From NCBI RefSeq assembly GCF_029028005.1, contig NZ_JAOTPO010000003.1, forward strand, positions 1-64,000: a stretch of 64,000 nt of DNA, read 5' to 3'. This DNA is from Alkalihalobacterium chitinilyticum. GTDB lineage: Bacteria; Bacillota; Bacilli; Bacillales; Bacillaceae_F. A program made the translations under genes and the position numbers. Shown piece by piece: positions 52,661 through 63,255 of this stretch. Within the stretch, counting starts at the first letter, position 1, and every line of letters begins with the position of its first letter. The notes under the pieces were generated by a model, which saw only the letters and a program-made list of their open reading frames with translations, was not told the DNA's origin and searched no databases.

Positions 52661-55486
52661 TTATTCTCCTTTCTCTTTGAACTGTATCGCCTCACTTATA
52701 ATCCGTTCTTGATCTTTTTTATGAATATTAGGATCTCCTTCTGCAGGACTTGATCTCGAAACCCTTCCGATATATTGAATAGGTTTTCTTTCTTGAAAAA
52801 GGCTTCTTAATTTCGGCTCAATATAAGTCCAGGCTCCCATATTTTTCGGTTCCTCTTGTACCCAAAATACTTCTTCCACGTTAGTGTATTTCTCCAATAG
52901 TTCTTTTAACGACTCGAATGGAAAAGGATATAATTCTTCAAGACTAATATGTTGCAATGGTTCTTGTTCCTCTTTTTCTAACTTTTCGATCTTCTCCAAC
53001 AGTTCAACAGACATTTTCCCTGTAGAAAAAATCATTCTCTTCACTTGGTCTTCACGCCCTTTTTGTTTAGGGAGCATGGTGATAAATGATTGAAAAGAAC
53101 CTTTGCTCAGTTCCTCGATAGTCGAAGCTGTTTTTGAATGACGCAACATGCTTTTAGGAGTCATGATAATGAGCGGCCTTACTTCATCCCTCTGTAAAAT
53201 CGCAGCCTGTCGACGCAAGATATGAAAATATTGAGCGGCTGTAGATACATTAGCGATCGTCCAGTTGTTTTCTGCAGATAATTGAAGAAAGCGTTCTAAT
53301 CTAGCGCTTGAATGCTCAGGTCCTTGACCTTCGTATCCATGTGGCAACAGCATGACCAGCCCCGATCGTTGCCCCCACTTGGCTCTCCCTGCGGAAATAA
53401 ACTGGTCCATTAACACTTGGGCTGAGTTTGCAAAATCACCATATTGTGCCTCCCACAGCACTAACGTTTCTGGTGCAAAAACATTATAACCATACTCGAA
53501 GCCAACGACTGCGGCTTCAGAAAGCGGGCTATTATGGATCGCAAAAGAAGCTTTGGCTTGAGGTAAACGATGCAATGGTGAATACTTCTCTCCAGTCTCT
53601 CGATCATGTAATATAAGATGCCGTTGTGCAAAAGTTCCCCGTTCTGAGTCTTGCCCGGTAATTCTAATCGGTGTTCCATCTCTTAAAATCGTTGCAAAGG
53701 CGAGAGTTTCGGCGAATCCCCAATCCATTTTTCCTCGTTCCTCGAAAGATTGTGATCGTCTCTTTAAGATACGCTCTAGTTTTTTATTGACTTTGAATTG
53801 TTCAGGCCACGTTAATAAAGCGTCATTTATTTCTTTCAATTCCTTTGCTTCTACTTTTGTTTCAATTGTCGGCAGACCTTCTCTAATCTTTTTCGGTACG
53901 TCTATTTCCCGCTTGCCTTGTTGTTTTACTTGTTTCATTTTTTCATATGCACTTTCAAGCGTTTCACGAATGGGGGTTTCCATCCCTTTCATTTCATCAT
54001 TCGTAATAACACCACTTTTTAATAAATGATTTTCATAAATTGTTTTTACAGTAGGATGCTCCTTAATTTTGGAGTACATTTTGGGCTGGGTCATCATTGG
54101 TTCATCCATTTCATTATGACCGTAACGACGATAGCCGACTAAATCAATAATGATATCTTTTTCAAAGCGAATTCGATATTGAAACGCTAAATGAATGGCA
54201 GCTAGACAGGCTTCTGGGTCATCAGCATTTACATGGATGATGGGAATTTCAAATCCTTTGGCCAGATCACTAGCGTACCGAGTTGAACGGGAATCTCCAG
54301 TATCAGTTGTAAAGCCAATTAAGTTATTGGCAATAATATGAATGGTCCCGCCTGTTTGATAGCCTTGCAAACGGCTCAGATTGAGAGTTTCCGCAACAAT
54401 TCCTTGACCTGGGAATGCAGCGTCACCATGAATTAAAATCGAAAAGGCTTCAGAAGAGTGATGTGATGGAAAACCTCGGTTAGTCCGGACGTCCTGTGAA
54501 GCTCGCGTAAAACCTTCAACCACTGGATTAACAAATTCAAGGTGACTTGGGTTATTCGCTAATGTTAATTTCGCTTGCTCCGTTTTGCGGTCTGAAATTT
54601 TCCGGTTGGCACCTAGATGGTACTTCACATCTCCGCTCCATCCATAATTAATCCCTATCGATCCTTCTGATGGAACTAGATTTTTATTTGGTGCATGGAG
54701 AAACTCTGAAAAAATCAACTCATACGGTTTTCCTAGGACATGAGCCAGCACATTTAATCGACCACGATGAGCCATACCGACCATAATGTTTTTAACACCT
54801 ACTTGAACGGCTTCTTCAACAACGCTGTCAAGAATCGGTATGAGCGTATCTAAACCTTCAATCGAAAATCGTTTTTGACCTACAAAAGTTCTGTGTAAAA
54901 AAGCTTCGAACTCTTCAACTTCGGTCAACCGCTCAAGCAACGCTTGCCGATCTTCAGTTGTCAGCGGACGGTAGATAGCACCTGACTCCACCATTTCCAT
55001 TAACCACTCATGCTCGTATTCCTCATGCACATGACTAAACTCAAAGGCCAATGTGTCTGTATACACATCCTTTAAATATTCAATTGCTTCTTTCCCCGTA
55101 GAAACTTGAGGCGGTGCATAAGGACATAACAATTGATATGGTATCTTTAATAAATCCTCTTCCGTTAACTGAAACCTCTCTAAATTAAATTTATGACCTT
55201 CCTTTTTCATAACCGAAAATGGGTAAATATTAGCCACCATGTGACCATTTTGTCGTATCGCATCTGCCATCTTGATAGCTGATGCTACCTTTTCAAACGG
55301 AATGGAAGATAACTCGGTCTTTTGTCCTTCATTTTCTTGCTCAGCTGTACTGGTCCACTCGTAAAAGGTGTCAGTTTCTTCATTAAGCTCCTTTGATAAT
55401 TCCTCGTGCTTTTCTAGAACATACCCTAAATTTGGACCGTGAAACTGTTGCCAAAGCTTCTTTTGCTTTGACTGTTTTTTGTTCAT
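52661..55486 (-). CDS. odhA: 2-oxoglutarate dehydrogenase E1
   Basis: A 941-residue thiamine-diphosphate-dependent E1 subunit that decarboxylates 2-oxoglutarate. The N-terminal segment is followed by [20 protein letters not shown], the ThDP/Mg region [18 protein letters not shown], and the transketolase-like C-terminal part with [20 protein letters not shown]. Length fits the Bacillus enzyme and no E2-like domain is fused. The start is the ATG at 55486 with GGAGGA upstream. It is the first gene of the odhAB operon; the E3 subunit is encoded elsewhere. Confidence 0.95.
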   Translation of the reverse strand: MNKKQSKQKKLWQQFHGPNLGYVLEKHEELSKELNEETDTFYEWTSTAEQENEGQKTELSSIPFEKVASAIKMADAIRQNGHMVANIYPFSVMKKEGHKFNLERFQLTEEDLLKIPYQLLCPYAPPQVSTGKEAIEYLKDVYTDTLAFEFSHVHEEYEHEWLMEMVESGAIYRPLTTEDRQALLERLTEVEEFEAFLHRTFVGQKRFSIEGLDTLIPILDSVVEEAVQVGVKNIMVGMAHRGRLNVLAHVLGKPYELIFSEFLHAPNKNLVPSEGSIGINYGWSGDVKYHLGANRKISDRKTEQAKLTLANNPSHLEFVNPVVEGFTRASQDVRTNRGFPSHHSSEAFSILIHGDAAFPGQGIVAETLNLSRLQGYQTGGTIHIIANNLIGFTTDTGDSRSTRYASDLAKGFEIPIIHVNADDPEACLAAIHLAFQYRIRFEKDIIIDLVGYRRYGHNEMDEPMMTQPKMYSKIKEHPTVKTIYENHLLKSGVITNDEMKGMETPIRETLESAYEKMKQVKQQGKREIDVPKKIREGLPTIETKVEAKELKEINDALLTWPEQFKVNKKLERILKRRSQSFEERGKMDWGFAETLAFATILRDGTPIRITGQDSERGTFAQRHLILHDRETGEKYSPLHRLPQAKASFAIHNSPLSEAAVVGFEYGYNVFAPETLVLWEAQYGDFANSAQVLMDQFISAGRAKWGQRSGLVMLLPHGYEGQGPEHSSARLERFLQLSAENNWTIANVSTAAQYFHILRRQAAILQRDEVRPLIIMTPKSMLRHSKTASTIEELSKGSFQSFITMLPKQKGREDQVKRMIFSTGKMSVELLEKIEKLEKEEQEPLQHISLEELYPFPFESLKELLEKYTNVEEVFWVQEEPKNMGAWTYIEPKLRSLFQERKPIQYIGRVSRSSPAEGDPNIHKKDQERIISEAIQFKEKGE

Positions 55487-55761
55487 ATCAATTCCTCCAT
55501 CATAAGACATTGGTTTGATGGTCTTTTTATGATTCTTTTTAAACTAGCTCTTTTCTCAGAATTTACGAAAACAGCCTTTAATCAATAATAAAATTTCTAC
55601 TATTACTATAATGAATACATAAATACAATTACCGTTATGCCAAAATACAAACAATATTTTTAGTCAAAATAAAAATTAGAAGTTTTTCTAATTTTCAAAT
55701 TCATTTTTTGTAGTACAATCAATAGTAGACATAAAGAATTTCTAAAGGAGTGGAGTTAAAG

Positions 55762-56550
55762 GTGGTAAAAGCTGTAATTTTCGACTTAGATGATACATTA
55801 TTATGGGATAAAAAAAGCGTAGCGGAATCATTCAAAGCTACTTGTGAGGCAGCGACGGATAAATACGATGTAAATATTGATCAATTGGAAGAGGCGGTAA
55901 GAGAAGCAGCTCGTCAGTTATACAGTCAATATGAAACGTATGAATTCACGCAAATGATTGGGATCAATCCATTTGAAGGTTTATGGGGGAACTTTGGTGA
56001 TAAGATCGATGTAAATTTCCGAAAAATGAAGGAAATTGTCCCTCAATACCGAACAGATGCTTGGACACAAGGGTTAAAAACACTAGGAATTGAAGACCCG
56101 GAATTCGGCGCTGAACTCGGTGAATTATTTGCGAAAAACCGAAGAACATTGCCATTCCTATATGAGGATACGTTCACACTCTTAGAAGATTTAAAAGAAG
56201 ACTATCAACTATTATTACTAACAAACGGCTCTCCAGAATTACAAAACGAAAAACTGGACATGACCCCTGAATTAATACCTTATTTTGACCACATCATCAT
56301 TTCTGGTGCATTCGGCCGCGGAAAACCGGACCCTGCCATATTTGAGCACTGCTTATATTTAACTGGACTAACGAAAGATGAAGCTGTGATGGTCGGTGAT
56401 AATCTCCATACGGATATAATTGGTTCTAACAAAATCGGAATGAGAAATGTATGGATTAACCGTGACAATAAAGACATCGTTGACGATATTTTTCCAACCT
56501 ACACGATAAAAGAATTGTCAGAGCTTCCACCTTTGTTAAAACAGCTCTAA
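55762..56550 (+). CDS. HAD family hydrolase (YsaA-like)
   Basis: A 262-residue HAD phosphatase with motif I FDLDDTLLWD, motif II LLTNGSP, motif III Lys in GRGKPDPAIF and motif IV VGDNLHTDIIG; a helical cap lies between motifs I and II. It resembles B. subtilis YsaA in length. The substrate is unknown. The start is taken as the GTG at 55762, preceded by GGAG with 6-base spacing; a GTG at 55750 directly follows an AAAGGA and is less likely. It is divergent from odhA. Confidence 0.8.
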   Translation: MVKAVIFDLDDTLLWDKKSVAESFKATCEAATDKYDVNIDQLEEAVREAARQLYSQYETYEFTQMIGINPFEGLWGNFGDKIDVNFRKMKEIVPQYRTDAWTQGLKTLGIEDPEFGAELGELFAKNRRTLPFLYEDTFTLLEDLKEDYQLLLLTNGSPELQNEKLDMTPELIPYFDHIIISGAFGRGKPDPAIFEHCLYLTGLTKDEAVMVGDNLHTDIIGSNKIGMRNVWINRDNKDIVDDIFPTYTIKELSELPPLLKQL

Positions 56551-56567
56551 ACAACACTCAAAAAGAT

Positions 56568-56602
56568 AAAGAGGCTTGCCTATTGTACGGCGAGCCTCTT
56601 TT
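56568..56602 (+). terminator. Bidirectional terminator between the HAD and ku genes
   Basis: AAAGAGGCTTGCC pairs with GGCGAGCCTCTTT (one mismatch), 8-base loop, with T-run. Confidence 0.85.
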
Positions 56603-56614
56603 AGTTCTTTTTCA

Positions 56615-57463
56615 TTATGCGTTCTTTTTTGCTTTCACCATTTTCTTTTTTGTTGTTGTAGTTGCCGCTGGTTTCGTTTTTGTTTTCGTTTTGTCTATGG
56701 ATGCTTGCAAGGCAGCCATTAGATCTGTTACATTTCCTGTTGCAGCTGGGGTTTTCTTATCTGCAGCCGTAACGACCTCTTCACCATTTTTCTTCTGTTC
56801 AATTAATTCCATTAACGCATTTCGGTACTCATCGTGATACTTTTCGGGATCAAAATCTGTCGTCAACTGATCGATTAACATCTTTGCAGTCTCTAGTTCT
56901 TTATCGGTCACCTCATCACTGCTCGGTACATTTGGAACCTCAGCGACATTTCGAACTTCATCTGGAAAATGAATCGTTTCCATCACGAGTGTATTATTAT
57001 AAACACGAACAACCGCTAGATGTTCTTTGGAACGAATAATAATTTTCGCTATACCGATCTTGCCCGAATCTTGAAGTGCTTTCCGTAATAACGTGTAAGC
57101 TTTCGTACCTCCTTCATTCGGTGCAATAAAGTAGCTACGTTCGAAGTAAATCGGATCAATTTCTTCTAGCTTTACAAAATCAATAATTTCAACAGCTTTA
57201 TCTTCATTTTCTTTTCTTAATTTTTCAAGGTCTTCTTCATCAAGAATAACGAATTTATTTTTTGCATATTCATACGCTTTCACAATTTCATCATTTTCTA
57301 CTTCTTTTTCACAAACCGGACATTTTTTTTCGTATTTTAAAGGGGATTTGCACTCTGCATGTAAATTACGCAATTTAATATCTTTATTTTCTGTTGCCGC
57401 ATGAAGCTTGATTGGTATGTTAACTAAGCCAAAACTAATGCTGCCTCTCCAGACTGTATGCAT
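56615..57463 (-). CDS. ku: Ku protein, non-homologous end joining
   Basis: A 282-residue bacterial Ku homologue that binds DNA ends and recruits LigD. The family start is seen in VWRGSISFGLVNIPIKLHAATE, then KKCPVCEKEVENDEIVKAYEY. A Lys-rich C-terminal tail (TKTKTKPAATTTTKKK) resembles the extensions that stabilise Ku on DNA. It is divergent from ligD with 174 bases between them. In B. subtilis the equivalents (YkoV/YkoU) work in spores; sporulation control here is inferred. Confidence 0.93.
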   Translation of the reverse strand: MHTVWRGSISFGLVNIPIKLHAATENKDIKLRNLHAECKSPLKYEKKCPVCEKEVENDEIVKAYEYAKNKFVILDEEDLEKLRKENEDKAVEIIDFVKLEEIDPIYFERSYFIAPNEGGTKAYTLLRKALQDSGKIGIAKIIIRSKEHLAVVRVYNNTLVMETIHFPDEVRNVAEVPNVPSSDEVTDKELETAKMLIDQLTTDFDPEKYHDEYRNALMELIEQKKNGEEVVTAADKKTPAATGNVTDLMAALQASIDKTKTKTKPAATTTTKKKMVKAKKNA

Positions 57464-57637
57464 TTATAGCGCCTTCTTTCTGTCATTTTACTCATTAGTA
57501 TTTGGTGCTTGGTATGAATTATGTAAAACGTTCATTGATAATTGCAGTATCTTAATGGCAATTTCAGTTCTTTACCACTTAGTACTCGATCATCTGGGTA
57601 AACTAATAACGATTAGGAAGAGAAAGGATCGTAAATC

Positions 57638-59449
57638 ATGAAAAAACCGATGAGTCCGACGTTGTCATTTGAAACGCCAGTCGGGGAAAAGTGGAAATTT
57701 GAAATAAAATATGATGGCTATCGGTGTCTCCTCAAGTGGAGTACCTCAGAGTTTTCACTTATTAGTAAAAATGGACGGATTTTAAATGAACATTTCCCTG
57801 AACTCGTTGCTGCAGGAGAAAGCATTCAGTCTAAAATGAAAGATTTATTACCTCTTGAATTAGACGGCGAAATTGTCGTTCTAGAAAATGAGTTAAAAGG
57901 AGACTTTGAAGCTATACAAAGGCGCGGAAGGTTACGAAATGAAGAAACGATTAAAGCAGAGTCAAATAACCATCCAGTTACTTTTTGTATATTTGACATA
58001 CTAGAACTTAACGGGAAAAATTTTAAAACCGAAAGTTATTCCGAGCGAAAACAAAAATTGTATCAAATGTTTCAAGAGAAATTTCAATCCGAACGTACGT
58101 TTAAATTGGTTACATCTTATGACTCGTTTGATCCCATATGGAAGAAAGCGATCGAACATGATAGTGAAGGCGTTATCGCAAAACTAGTTCATAGTAAGTG
58201 GGAAAATGGACGAACCCGTTCGTGGCTGAAAATTAAAAACTATAAAAGAATCAATTGTTTTATAACCGCCTTTGAAAAAGAGAATGGCTACTTCCACGTC
58301 GGATTATGGAACAAGGGTCAAATAGTACCTATTGGGTTATTTAAACACGGGATAAAAAGCGAGGAAGAACGAGCCTTAATCGAAACGATTAAAAACAATA
58401 AATCAAGTGAAGATAAGCAATTTATAAAGGTGGATCCTGGTATCTGTATAGAGATTAAATACTTGCAATTTTATAAAGAGCAATTAAGAGAGCCTTTTTT
58501 CGAACAATTTCGCTTTGATCTTTCGTATAAGGATTGTACGCTTGACCAGCTGCATACTAACAAACAGCCTCCAGTCACCGAAAATGAAGTTGAAATTACC
58601 AGCCCAGACAAAGTTTATTGGAAAGCACTATCACTTACGAAAAAAGATTATATTGATTATATAGAAAACATCGCACCTTATTTTTTACCTTTTTTAAAAG
58701 ATCGTCATTTGACCGTTATTCGATACCCTAACGGTGTTGAGGGAGAAGCATTTTTTCAAAAAAACATTCCAGACTATGCTCCTTCATTTGTCGATACCTC
58801 ATTGCATGAAGGTATTAATTATATCGTTTGTCAATCTTTTGATACGCTCCTATGGTTAGGAAATCAAGGAGCCATCGAATTTCATATCCCTTTTCAAACG
58901 ATTAATTCTCATCAACCGAGAGAGATTGTATTCGACTTAGATCCACATTCTGTCGATGACTTTCAAGTCGCTGTAAAAGGAGCACGTATGATTAAAGAGA
59001 TTTGTGATCAGCTCGGTCTCTTCCCTTTTGTAAAAACATCTGGTGGTAAGGGCATTCAAGTTCATTTACCTTTAAAAGGCGGGAAATATGCATTCGAAGA
59101 AACACGTATTTTTACTTCATTTGTTGCAGATTTTCTCGTTTCCAAAGAGCCTGATTTATTTACGATTGAACGGATGAAAAAAAAACGTGGTAAAAGACTA
59201 TATGTTGATTATATTCAACACGCCGAGGGAAAAACGATTATCGCTCCATATTCTGCAAGGGGACGTAAAGAAGCAACCGTCGCTACACCGTTATTTTGGG
59301 AGGAGCTTAATGAACAGTTAGCCCCTACTCACTTTACCATTGATACCATTATTAAGCGCTTAAATAAAAAAGGTTGTCCATTTGAAAATTATTTCGAGGT
59401 CGATCAACCATTAGATCAAGTCATTGATTTTTTGACGCAAAAAAAATAA
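57638..59449 (+). CDS. ligD: LigD, ATP-dependent DNA ligase with polymerase domain
   Basis: A 603-residue two-domain NHEJ enzyme. The N-terminal ligase domain has the adenylation motif EIKYDGYR (Lys24), ELDGEIVV, and EGVIAKLVHSKWENGRTRSW. The C-terminal primase-polymerase domain (about 320-603) has EIVFDLDPHSVDDF with catalytic DxD and FVKTSGGKGIQVHLPL. No phosphoesterase domain is present, as in other Bacillus LigD. The ligase-first order matches YkoU. AGGAAG stands upstream of the ATG. Confidence 0.93.
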   Translation: MKKPMSPTLSFETPVGEKWKFEIKYDGYRCLLKWSTSEFSLISKNGRILNEHFPELVAAGESIQSKMKDLLPLELDGEIVVLENELKGDFEAIQRRGRLRNEETIKAESNNHPVTFCIFDILELNGKNFKTESYSERKQKLYQMFQEKFQSERTFKLVTSYDSFDPIWKKAIEHDSEGVIAKLVHSKWENGRTRSWLKIKNYKRINCFITAFEKENGYFHVGLWNKGQIVPIGLFKHGIKSEEERALIETIKNNKSSEDKQFIKVDPGICIEIKYLQFYKEQLREPFFEQFRFDLSYKDCTLDQLHTNKQPPVTENEVEITSPDKVYWKALSLTKKDYIDYIENIAPYFLPFLKDRHLTVIRYPNGVEGEAFFQKNIPDYAPSFVDTSLHEGINYIVCQSFDTLLWLGNQGAIEFHIPFQTINSHQPREIVFDLDPHSVDDFQVAVKGARMIKEICDQLGLFPFVKTSGGKGIQVHLPLKGGKYAFEETRIFTSFVADFLVSKEPDLFTIERMKKKRGKRLYVDYIQHAEGKTIIAPYSARGRKEATVATPLFWEELNEQLAPTHFTIDTIIKRLNKKGCPFENYFEVDQPLDQVIDFLTQKK

Positions 59450-59452
59450 TAC

Positions 59453-59480
59453 AACGGGTGCGCTTGGCACCCGTTCTTTA
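59453..59480. terminator. Bidirectional terminator between ligD and the Mn-catalase gene
   Basis: AACGGGTGC / GCACCCGTT stem with a 5-base loop and a T-rich end. Confidence 0.85.
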
Positions 59481-60374
59481 TAAGCCGGCAGAACGCATTA
59501 AGCGTTTTACAATTTCCTGATAATCTTCAGCTGAAATACCAGGAGCAAATTCTTCTGGCACTTCTTCAAAATCAGGAGTTGGTGCTCCTTCCGGCGCCCC
59601 AATAATTACTTCTAATGGCTTACCGTCCTCTGGATGAGTTCCCTTCCAAATTTTATTAATATCACGGAAGTCTGTTGGACTCCATGTGTATAACTTCGTA
59701 TGAATGCCTTCATCTTCAAATTTCTGCGCTGTTTCAAACGCACGGTTACTTAAATTAGGAACCGGAAGCATCTTTGTCATATCGACTCCTGTAACCACTT
59801 CGATGGCCTTTGCATAAGCCACAATATGAACACCGCCACGGACAAGTAAATAGCCGATCATTTCACGTGCTGTCGGATTTTCCGTCATTTCATATACACG
59901 CATTTTATGTGTTCTTGCCCCGCACTCTAAGAAGAAATTATGAATTAAATCTAATAATAAATTGCCACTATTAAAGACATTATCCCCTGTCCACGGGCGA
60001 CCGTGTGAATCAGCTGGTTTTGCTGTTTGTGCAGTATCTATAAAATGATGATGAAATCTTAAATCTTTTGCCGTTTGCATTGGCGCAATATCAGGATCTC
60101 CCGGAAAAGTTGTATTATTTAACATAATATTTATCGTGTTTGAAACGAGCTGAACATGACCAAATTCTTCAGCCGTAATACTTGCAACTAAATCATAAAA
60201 CGGTTTAAACTTTTTCTTATTACGAAAGTTAAACGATTGGTACATATAGTTATTCAATGTTGACATCTCACCAAATTTTCCACCAAGTAACTCTTGAACG
60301 GCGGAAGCGCCATTTGGATCAGAATATTCAGGTCTCGGTAAGTCTATTAACATTTTATCAAAACGTATTATCAC
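59478..60374 (-). CDS. Manganese (non-haem) catalase family protein
   Basis: A 298-residue dimanganese catalase that breaks down hydrogen peroxide. The ferritin-like four-helix core shows metal ligands in GGKFGEMSTLNNYMYQ (Glu), ITAEEFGHVQLVSNTI (E..H), and, in the second half, FFLECGARTHKMRVYE and RGGVHIVAYAKAIE. Length matches YdbD-type catalases rather than the shorter CotJC. It is preceded by a DUF2642 gene, probably co-transcribed. Confidence 0.9.
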   Translation of the reverse strand: MIIRFDKMLIDLPRPEYSDPNGASAVQELLGGKFGEMSTLNNYMYQSFNFRNKKKFKPFYDLVASITAEEFGHVQLVSNTINIMLNNTTFPGDPDIAPMQTAKDLRFHHHFIDTAQTAKPADSHGRPWTGDNVFNSGNLLLDLIHNFFLECGARTHKMRVYEMTENPTAREMIGYLLVRGGVHIVAYAKAIEVVTGVDMTKMLPVPNLSNRAFETAQKFEDEGIHTKLYTWSPTDFRDINKIWKGTHPEDGKPLEVIIGAPEGAPTPDFEEVPEEFAPGISAEDYQEIVKRLMRSAGL

Positions 60375-60422
60375 TGACCTTCTCCTCCTTCTCTCCTAAC
60401 CATTTGGAAGCTTAGGTGCTAA

Positions 60423-60665
60423 TTACTGCGGCAGTACCCAAATAATACTTTGAGTCCGAATAAAAAAAGGTGACCCTGCAACATCTACAACGACATGATC
60501 AGGCTTAACATCAGTTAATGCGCCGCGAATATTTCCTTGGGCGGTTTGAACAACGACAGTTCTGCCAATAATTGTTTGTAACGTCTGATAAACGTAAGGG
60601 TCTACTAATGAAATCATTTGCGGAGCGCTCGCGTGACCGTGCTGATGACCTTGATGATGATTCAT
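60423..60665 (-). CDS. yuzF: DUF2642/YuzF family small protein
   Basis: An 80-residue protein with a His-rich N-terminus (NHHQGHQHGHAS) and a compact Sm-like beta domain (DPYVYQTLQTIIGRTVVVQT, GNIRGALTDVKPDHVVVDV, FFIRTQSIIWVLP), as in the DUF2642/YuzF group of spore-associated proteins. It is first in a pair with the Mn-catalase gene. The His stretch might bind metal; that is a guess. Confidence 0.75.
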   Translation of the reverse strand: MNHHQGHQHGHASAPQMISLVDPYVYQTLQTIIGRTVVVQTAQGNIRGALTDVKPDHVVVDVAGSPFFIRTQSIIWVLPQ

Positions 60666-60892
60666 GGTAACGACTCCCTTCTATTTTGTCAGTCGCTCCC
60701 ATTGTATGAGGCATTGTGCATGTACCATACCAATTATTTCTGCACAAGTATTCCAAATAAAAGGGACAAATTAATTCTCGTTCAAGAGCTTCTTTAAAAT
60801 AAGAAGGGTAGATATGATGGTGTTTCTGGTAATTTAATCATTTTTAGTCTAAAATTTTATGTATGAAGCCATTTGAAAGGAAGGTACATTAC

Positions 60893-61714
60893 ATGACCGA
60901 TAAAAAAAATCTTTATGATCGAGCAAAGCAAGTATTAATGGAAACGAGTCGGACATTTTTTATTCCTATCAGCAAATTGCCAGATGAATTAGAAGAAGCT
61001 GTCATGTCTGCTTATCTATGTATGAGAGCAATCGACGAAATTGAAGACAGTGCCGTACTTTCTACAGAAGAAAAAGTCAACTTATTAAATAAAATCAGTG
61101 TTCTAATAAAAAAACCGTTCACCGAAGCTGAGCTAGCTGCTTTATTTGAACCTTATAAATCATCTTTACCAGCAGTCACATTAGAACTTAACGACTGGAT
61201 TGTCCTATGTCCTGAATCTGCAACTCCTGCCGTTTTAAGCGCAACTTCGGAGATGGCCGAAGGAATGGGAAAATGGGTGAACAAAGCCTTCAACATTGAG
61301 ACTGAGGAAGATTTAGATGAATACACCTATTACGTGGCAGGTTTAGTAGGAGTAATGCTTTCAGATCTTTGGAAATGGTACGACGGTACAGATTGTGATC
61401 GAGATCTTGCAGTTGGGTTCGGACGTGGACTGCAAGCTGTTAATATGATTCGCAATCGTGAAGAAGACTTATCTCGAGACGGTGTAGACTTTTTCCCAAA
61501 TGGGTGGGAAATGAAAGATATGTTTACATATGCTCGTAGAAACCTTGATCTAGGCGACGAATATACGAAAGATTTAACCGTTGGACCGGTTTATTATTTC
61601 TGTAAAATTCCGTTAGCTCTCGCATTTAGTACACTAGACGCTATTGAAGCAGGACAAGAAAAGCTAACACGTAACTCCGTCATGGAAATTGTTAACGAGG
61701 TAGTGGCTGAGTAA
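60893..61714 (+). CDS. Squalene/phytoene synthase family protein
   Basis: A 273-residue all-helical isoprenoid enzyme homologue. The first Asp-rich motif is AIDEIEDS (residues 48-52 DxxxD), and the second region reads NMIRNREEDLSRDG (residues 184-197), where the usual RDxxED has Asn for the first Asp. This could alter or abolish head-to-head condensation. No partner carotenoid or hopanoid genes are nearby. The start is the ATG at 60893, behind GGAAGG; the upstream in-frame ATG is not supported. It may be closer to YisP-type phosphatases than to true synthases; activity is unknown. Confidence 0.75.
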   Translation: MTDKKNLYDRAKQVLMETSRTFFIPISKLPDELEEAVMSAYLCMRAIDEIEDSAVLSTEEKVNLLNKISVLIKKPFTEAELAALFEPYKSSLPAVTLELNDWIVLCPESATPAVLSATSEMAEGMGKWVNKAFNIETEEDLDEYTYYVAGLVGVMLSDLWKWYDGTDCDRDLAVGFGRGLQAVNMIRNREEDLSRDGVDFFPNGWEMKDMFTYARRNLDLGDEYTKDLTVGPVYYFCKIPLALAFSTLDAIEAGQEKLTRNSVMEIVNEVVAE

Positions 61715-61754
61715 TCATTATTTAAGAAGGACAACCAGAAATTAATTTGACAAC

Positions 61755-61802
61755 AAAAGGATGACTCATGAGTGTACTAGCCCTCGTTTGAGTCATCCTT
61801 TT
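61755..61802. terminator. Bidirectional terminator between the synthase homologue and the PLP enzyme gene
   Basis: AAAAGGATGACTC / GAGTCATCCTTTT, a perfect 13-bp stem with a 22-base loop. Confidence 0.85.
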
Positions 61803-61863
61803 AAATAATGTTCTTACTCTTATATACTCAAGTTCGTATGACTCGATTTATATCAACAACGTA

Positions 61864-63042
61864 CTAGATTTTCTCTAACGCTTGCTCTATATCTGCCCAA
61901 ATGTCCTCCCATGCTTCTAAGCCAACGGATAAACGGATCAATTCGGGGCCAATCCCCATCTTCTCACGCTTTTCTTCTGGTACTACAGAATGTGTCATCG
62001 TTGCTGGATGCTGAATGAGCGTCTCGGCATCTCCTAAACTTACAGCTATTTTTATCAACTGTAATTCATTCATAAACCGTTGTGCCGTTTCTTTTCCACC
62101 ATCAATTAAGAAGCTGATCATTCCACCTGCTTGCTTCATTTGCGATTTTACAATTCCGGCTTGTGGGAACTGGTCATCTCCTGGGAAAATAATATCTTTG
62201 ACCTTTGGATGTGCTTTCATTTTTTCTGCTATTTTCACAGCATTCGTACAATGGCGATCCATTCGAACGGGGAGCGTCTTTAAGCCCCGAATTAACAACC
62301 AAGCATCAAACGGACTAATAATGCCACCAATGTCTTTCTGCGTAGTCATACGAACTTCATTAACAAATTCACGGCTTCCAACCATGAGACCAGCAACAAC
62401 ATCACCGTGCCCGCTAATATATTTGGTCGCACTATGAACAACGACATCAGCACCAAAGGTAATCGGTCTTTGAAGATATGGAGTGGCAAACGTATTATCA
62501 ACCACAACTTTGGCTTCGAATTCTTTTCCGAGTTTACAAACTAACTCGAGATCTACTAATTTCATCGTCGGATTAATCGGTGTTTCAACATAAATTACTT
62601 TCGTTTCAGGACGAATATACGAACGAATATGGTCTTCTTCATCCATTGCAATTAAGTCATAGTCTACATTAAAGCGGTCTTTTAACAATTCTAATAAACC
62701 ATACGTACACCCGTAAACTCCTTCTGAGACAAGGATATGGTCCCCTGAACGAACAAGTCCAAATAACGTCGCAGAAACAGCAGCCATACCCGAACTAAAA
62801 GCAAGCCCAGCTTCACCACCTTCTAATTCCGCTATCCTTTCTTCTAAGACGGTTACCGTCGGGTTTCCTAATCTGGAGTATACATAGCCTTCTTCTTCTC
62901 CTGCAAACCTGCGCTCACCTTGCTCAGCCGATTTCATTGTGAATGTTGAGGATTGAAAAAGCGGCGGTGTTAAACTCCCTTGAAAAGATTGACTATCATA
63001 ACCTTTGTGAATGACCTCTGTTTCTAATCTGTAGTTTTTCAA
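61864..63042 (-). CDS. PLP-dependent Cys/Met metabolism enzyme, probably methionine gamma-lyase
   Basis: A 392-residue member of the trans-sulfuration enzyme family. The PLP lysine lies in HSATKYISGHGDV, with phosphate-binding FSSGMAAVSATL, VDNTFATPYLQ and EGVYGCTYGLLE. The Cys after YG is the residue that marks methionine gamma-lyases over cystathionine gamma-synthases, so release of methanethiol and 2-oxobutanoate from methionine is the best guess. The start is uncertain: a TTG at 63042 with AAGGGTG six bases upstream, or an ATG at 63072 behind GAGGAG. No S-box or T-box leader is visible upstream. Confidence 0.82.
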   Translation of the reverse strand: MKNYRLETEVIHKGYDSQSFQGSLTPPLFQSSTFTMKSAEQGERRFAGEEEGYVYSRLGNPTVTVLEERIAELEGGEAGLAFSSGMAAVSATLFGLVRSGDHILVSEGVYGCTYGLLELLKDRFNVDYDLIAMDEEDHIRSYIRPETKVIYVETPINPTMKLVDLELVCKLGKEFEAKVVVDNTFATPYLQRPITFGADVVVHSATKYISGHGDVVAGLMVGSREFVNEVRMTTQKDIGGIISPFDAWLLIRGLKTLPVRMDRHCTNAVKIAEKMKAHPKVKDIIFPGDDQFPQAGIVKSQMKQAGGMISFLIDGGKETAQRFMNELQLIKIAVSLGDAETLIQHPATMTHSVVPEEKREKMGIGPELIRLSVGLEAWEDIWADIEQALEKI

Positions 63043-63255
63043 AACAATCACCCTTCTACGATTATTTCTCATTCTCTCCTCTTATATTATTCTATGAAAG
63101 TATCATTCGGTCAATGGAAACGCTTACATATTTTAAAAAAATACACAAAAATCACAGCTTCTAATCTTATTTGCTTTTTTCTTCTCCAAGGTCGTTGCTT
63201 TGACCTATTGAGGTTACAAGCTAACTTTATGGGGACTTACTAGCAGAATTTGGCG

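Noticed and set aside
62015-62437. A 140-codon plus-strand ORF opposite the PLP enzyme gene
   Set aside because: It is antisense to conserved PLP-binding motifs; no ribosome binding site.
63043-63255. Possible S-box or T-box ahead of the methionine lyase-like gene
   Set aside because: None of the conserved leader sequences or a terminator stem of the right kind is present.
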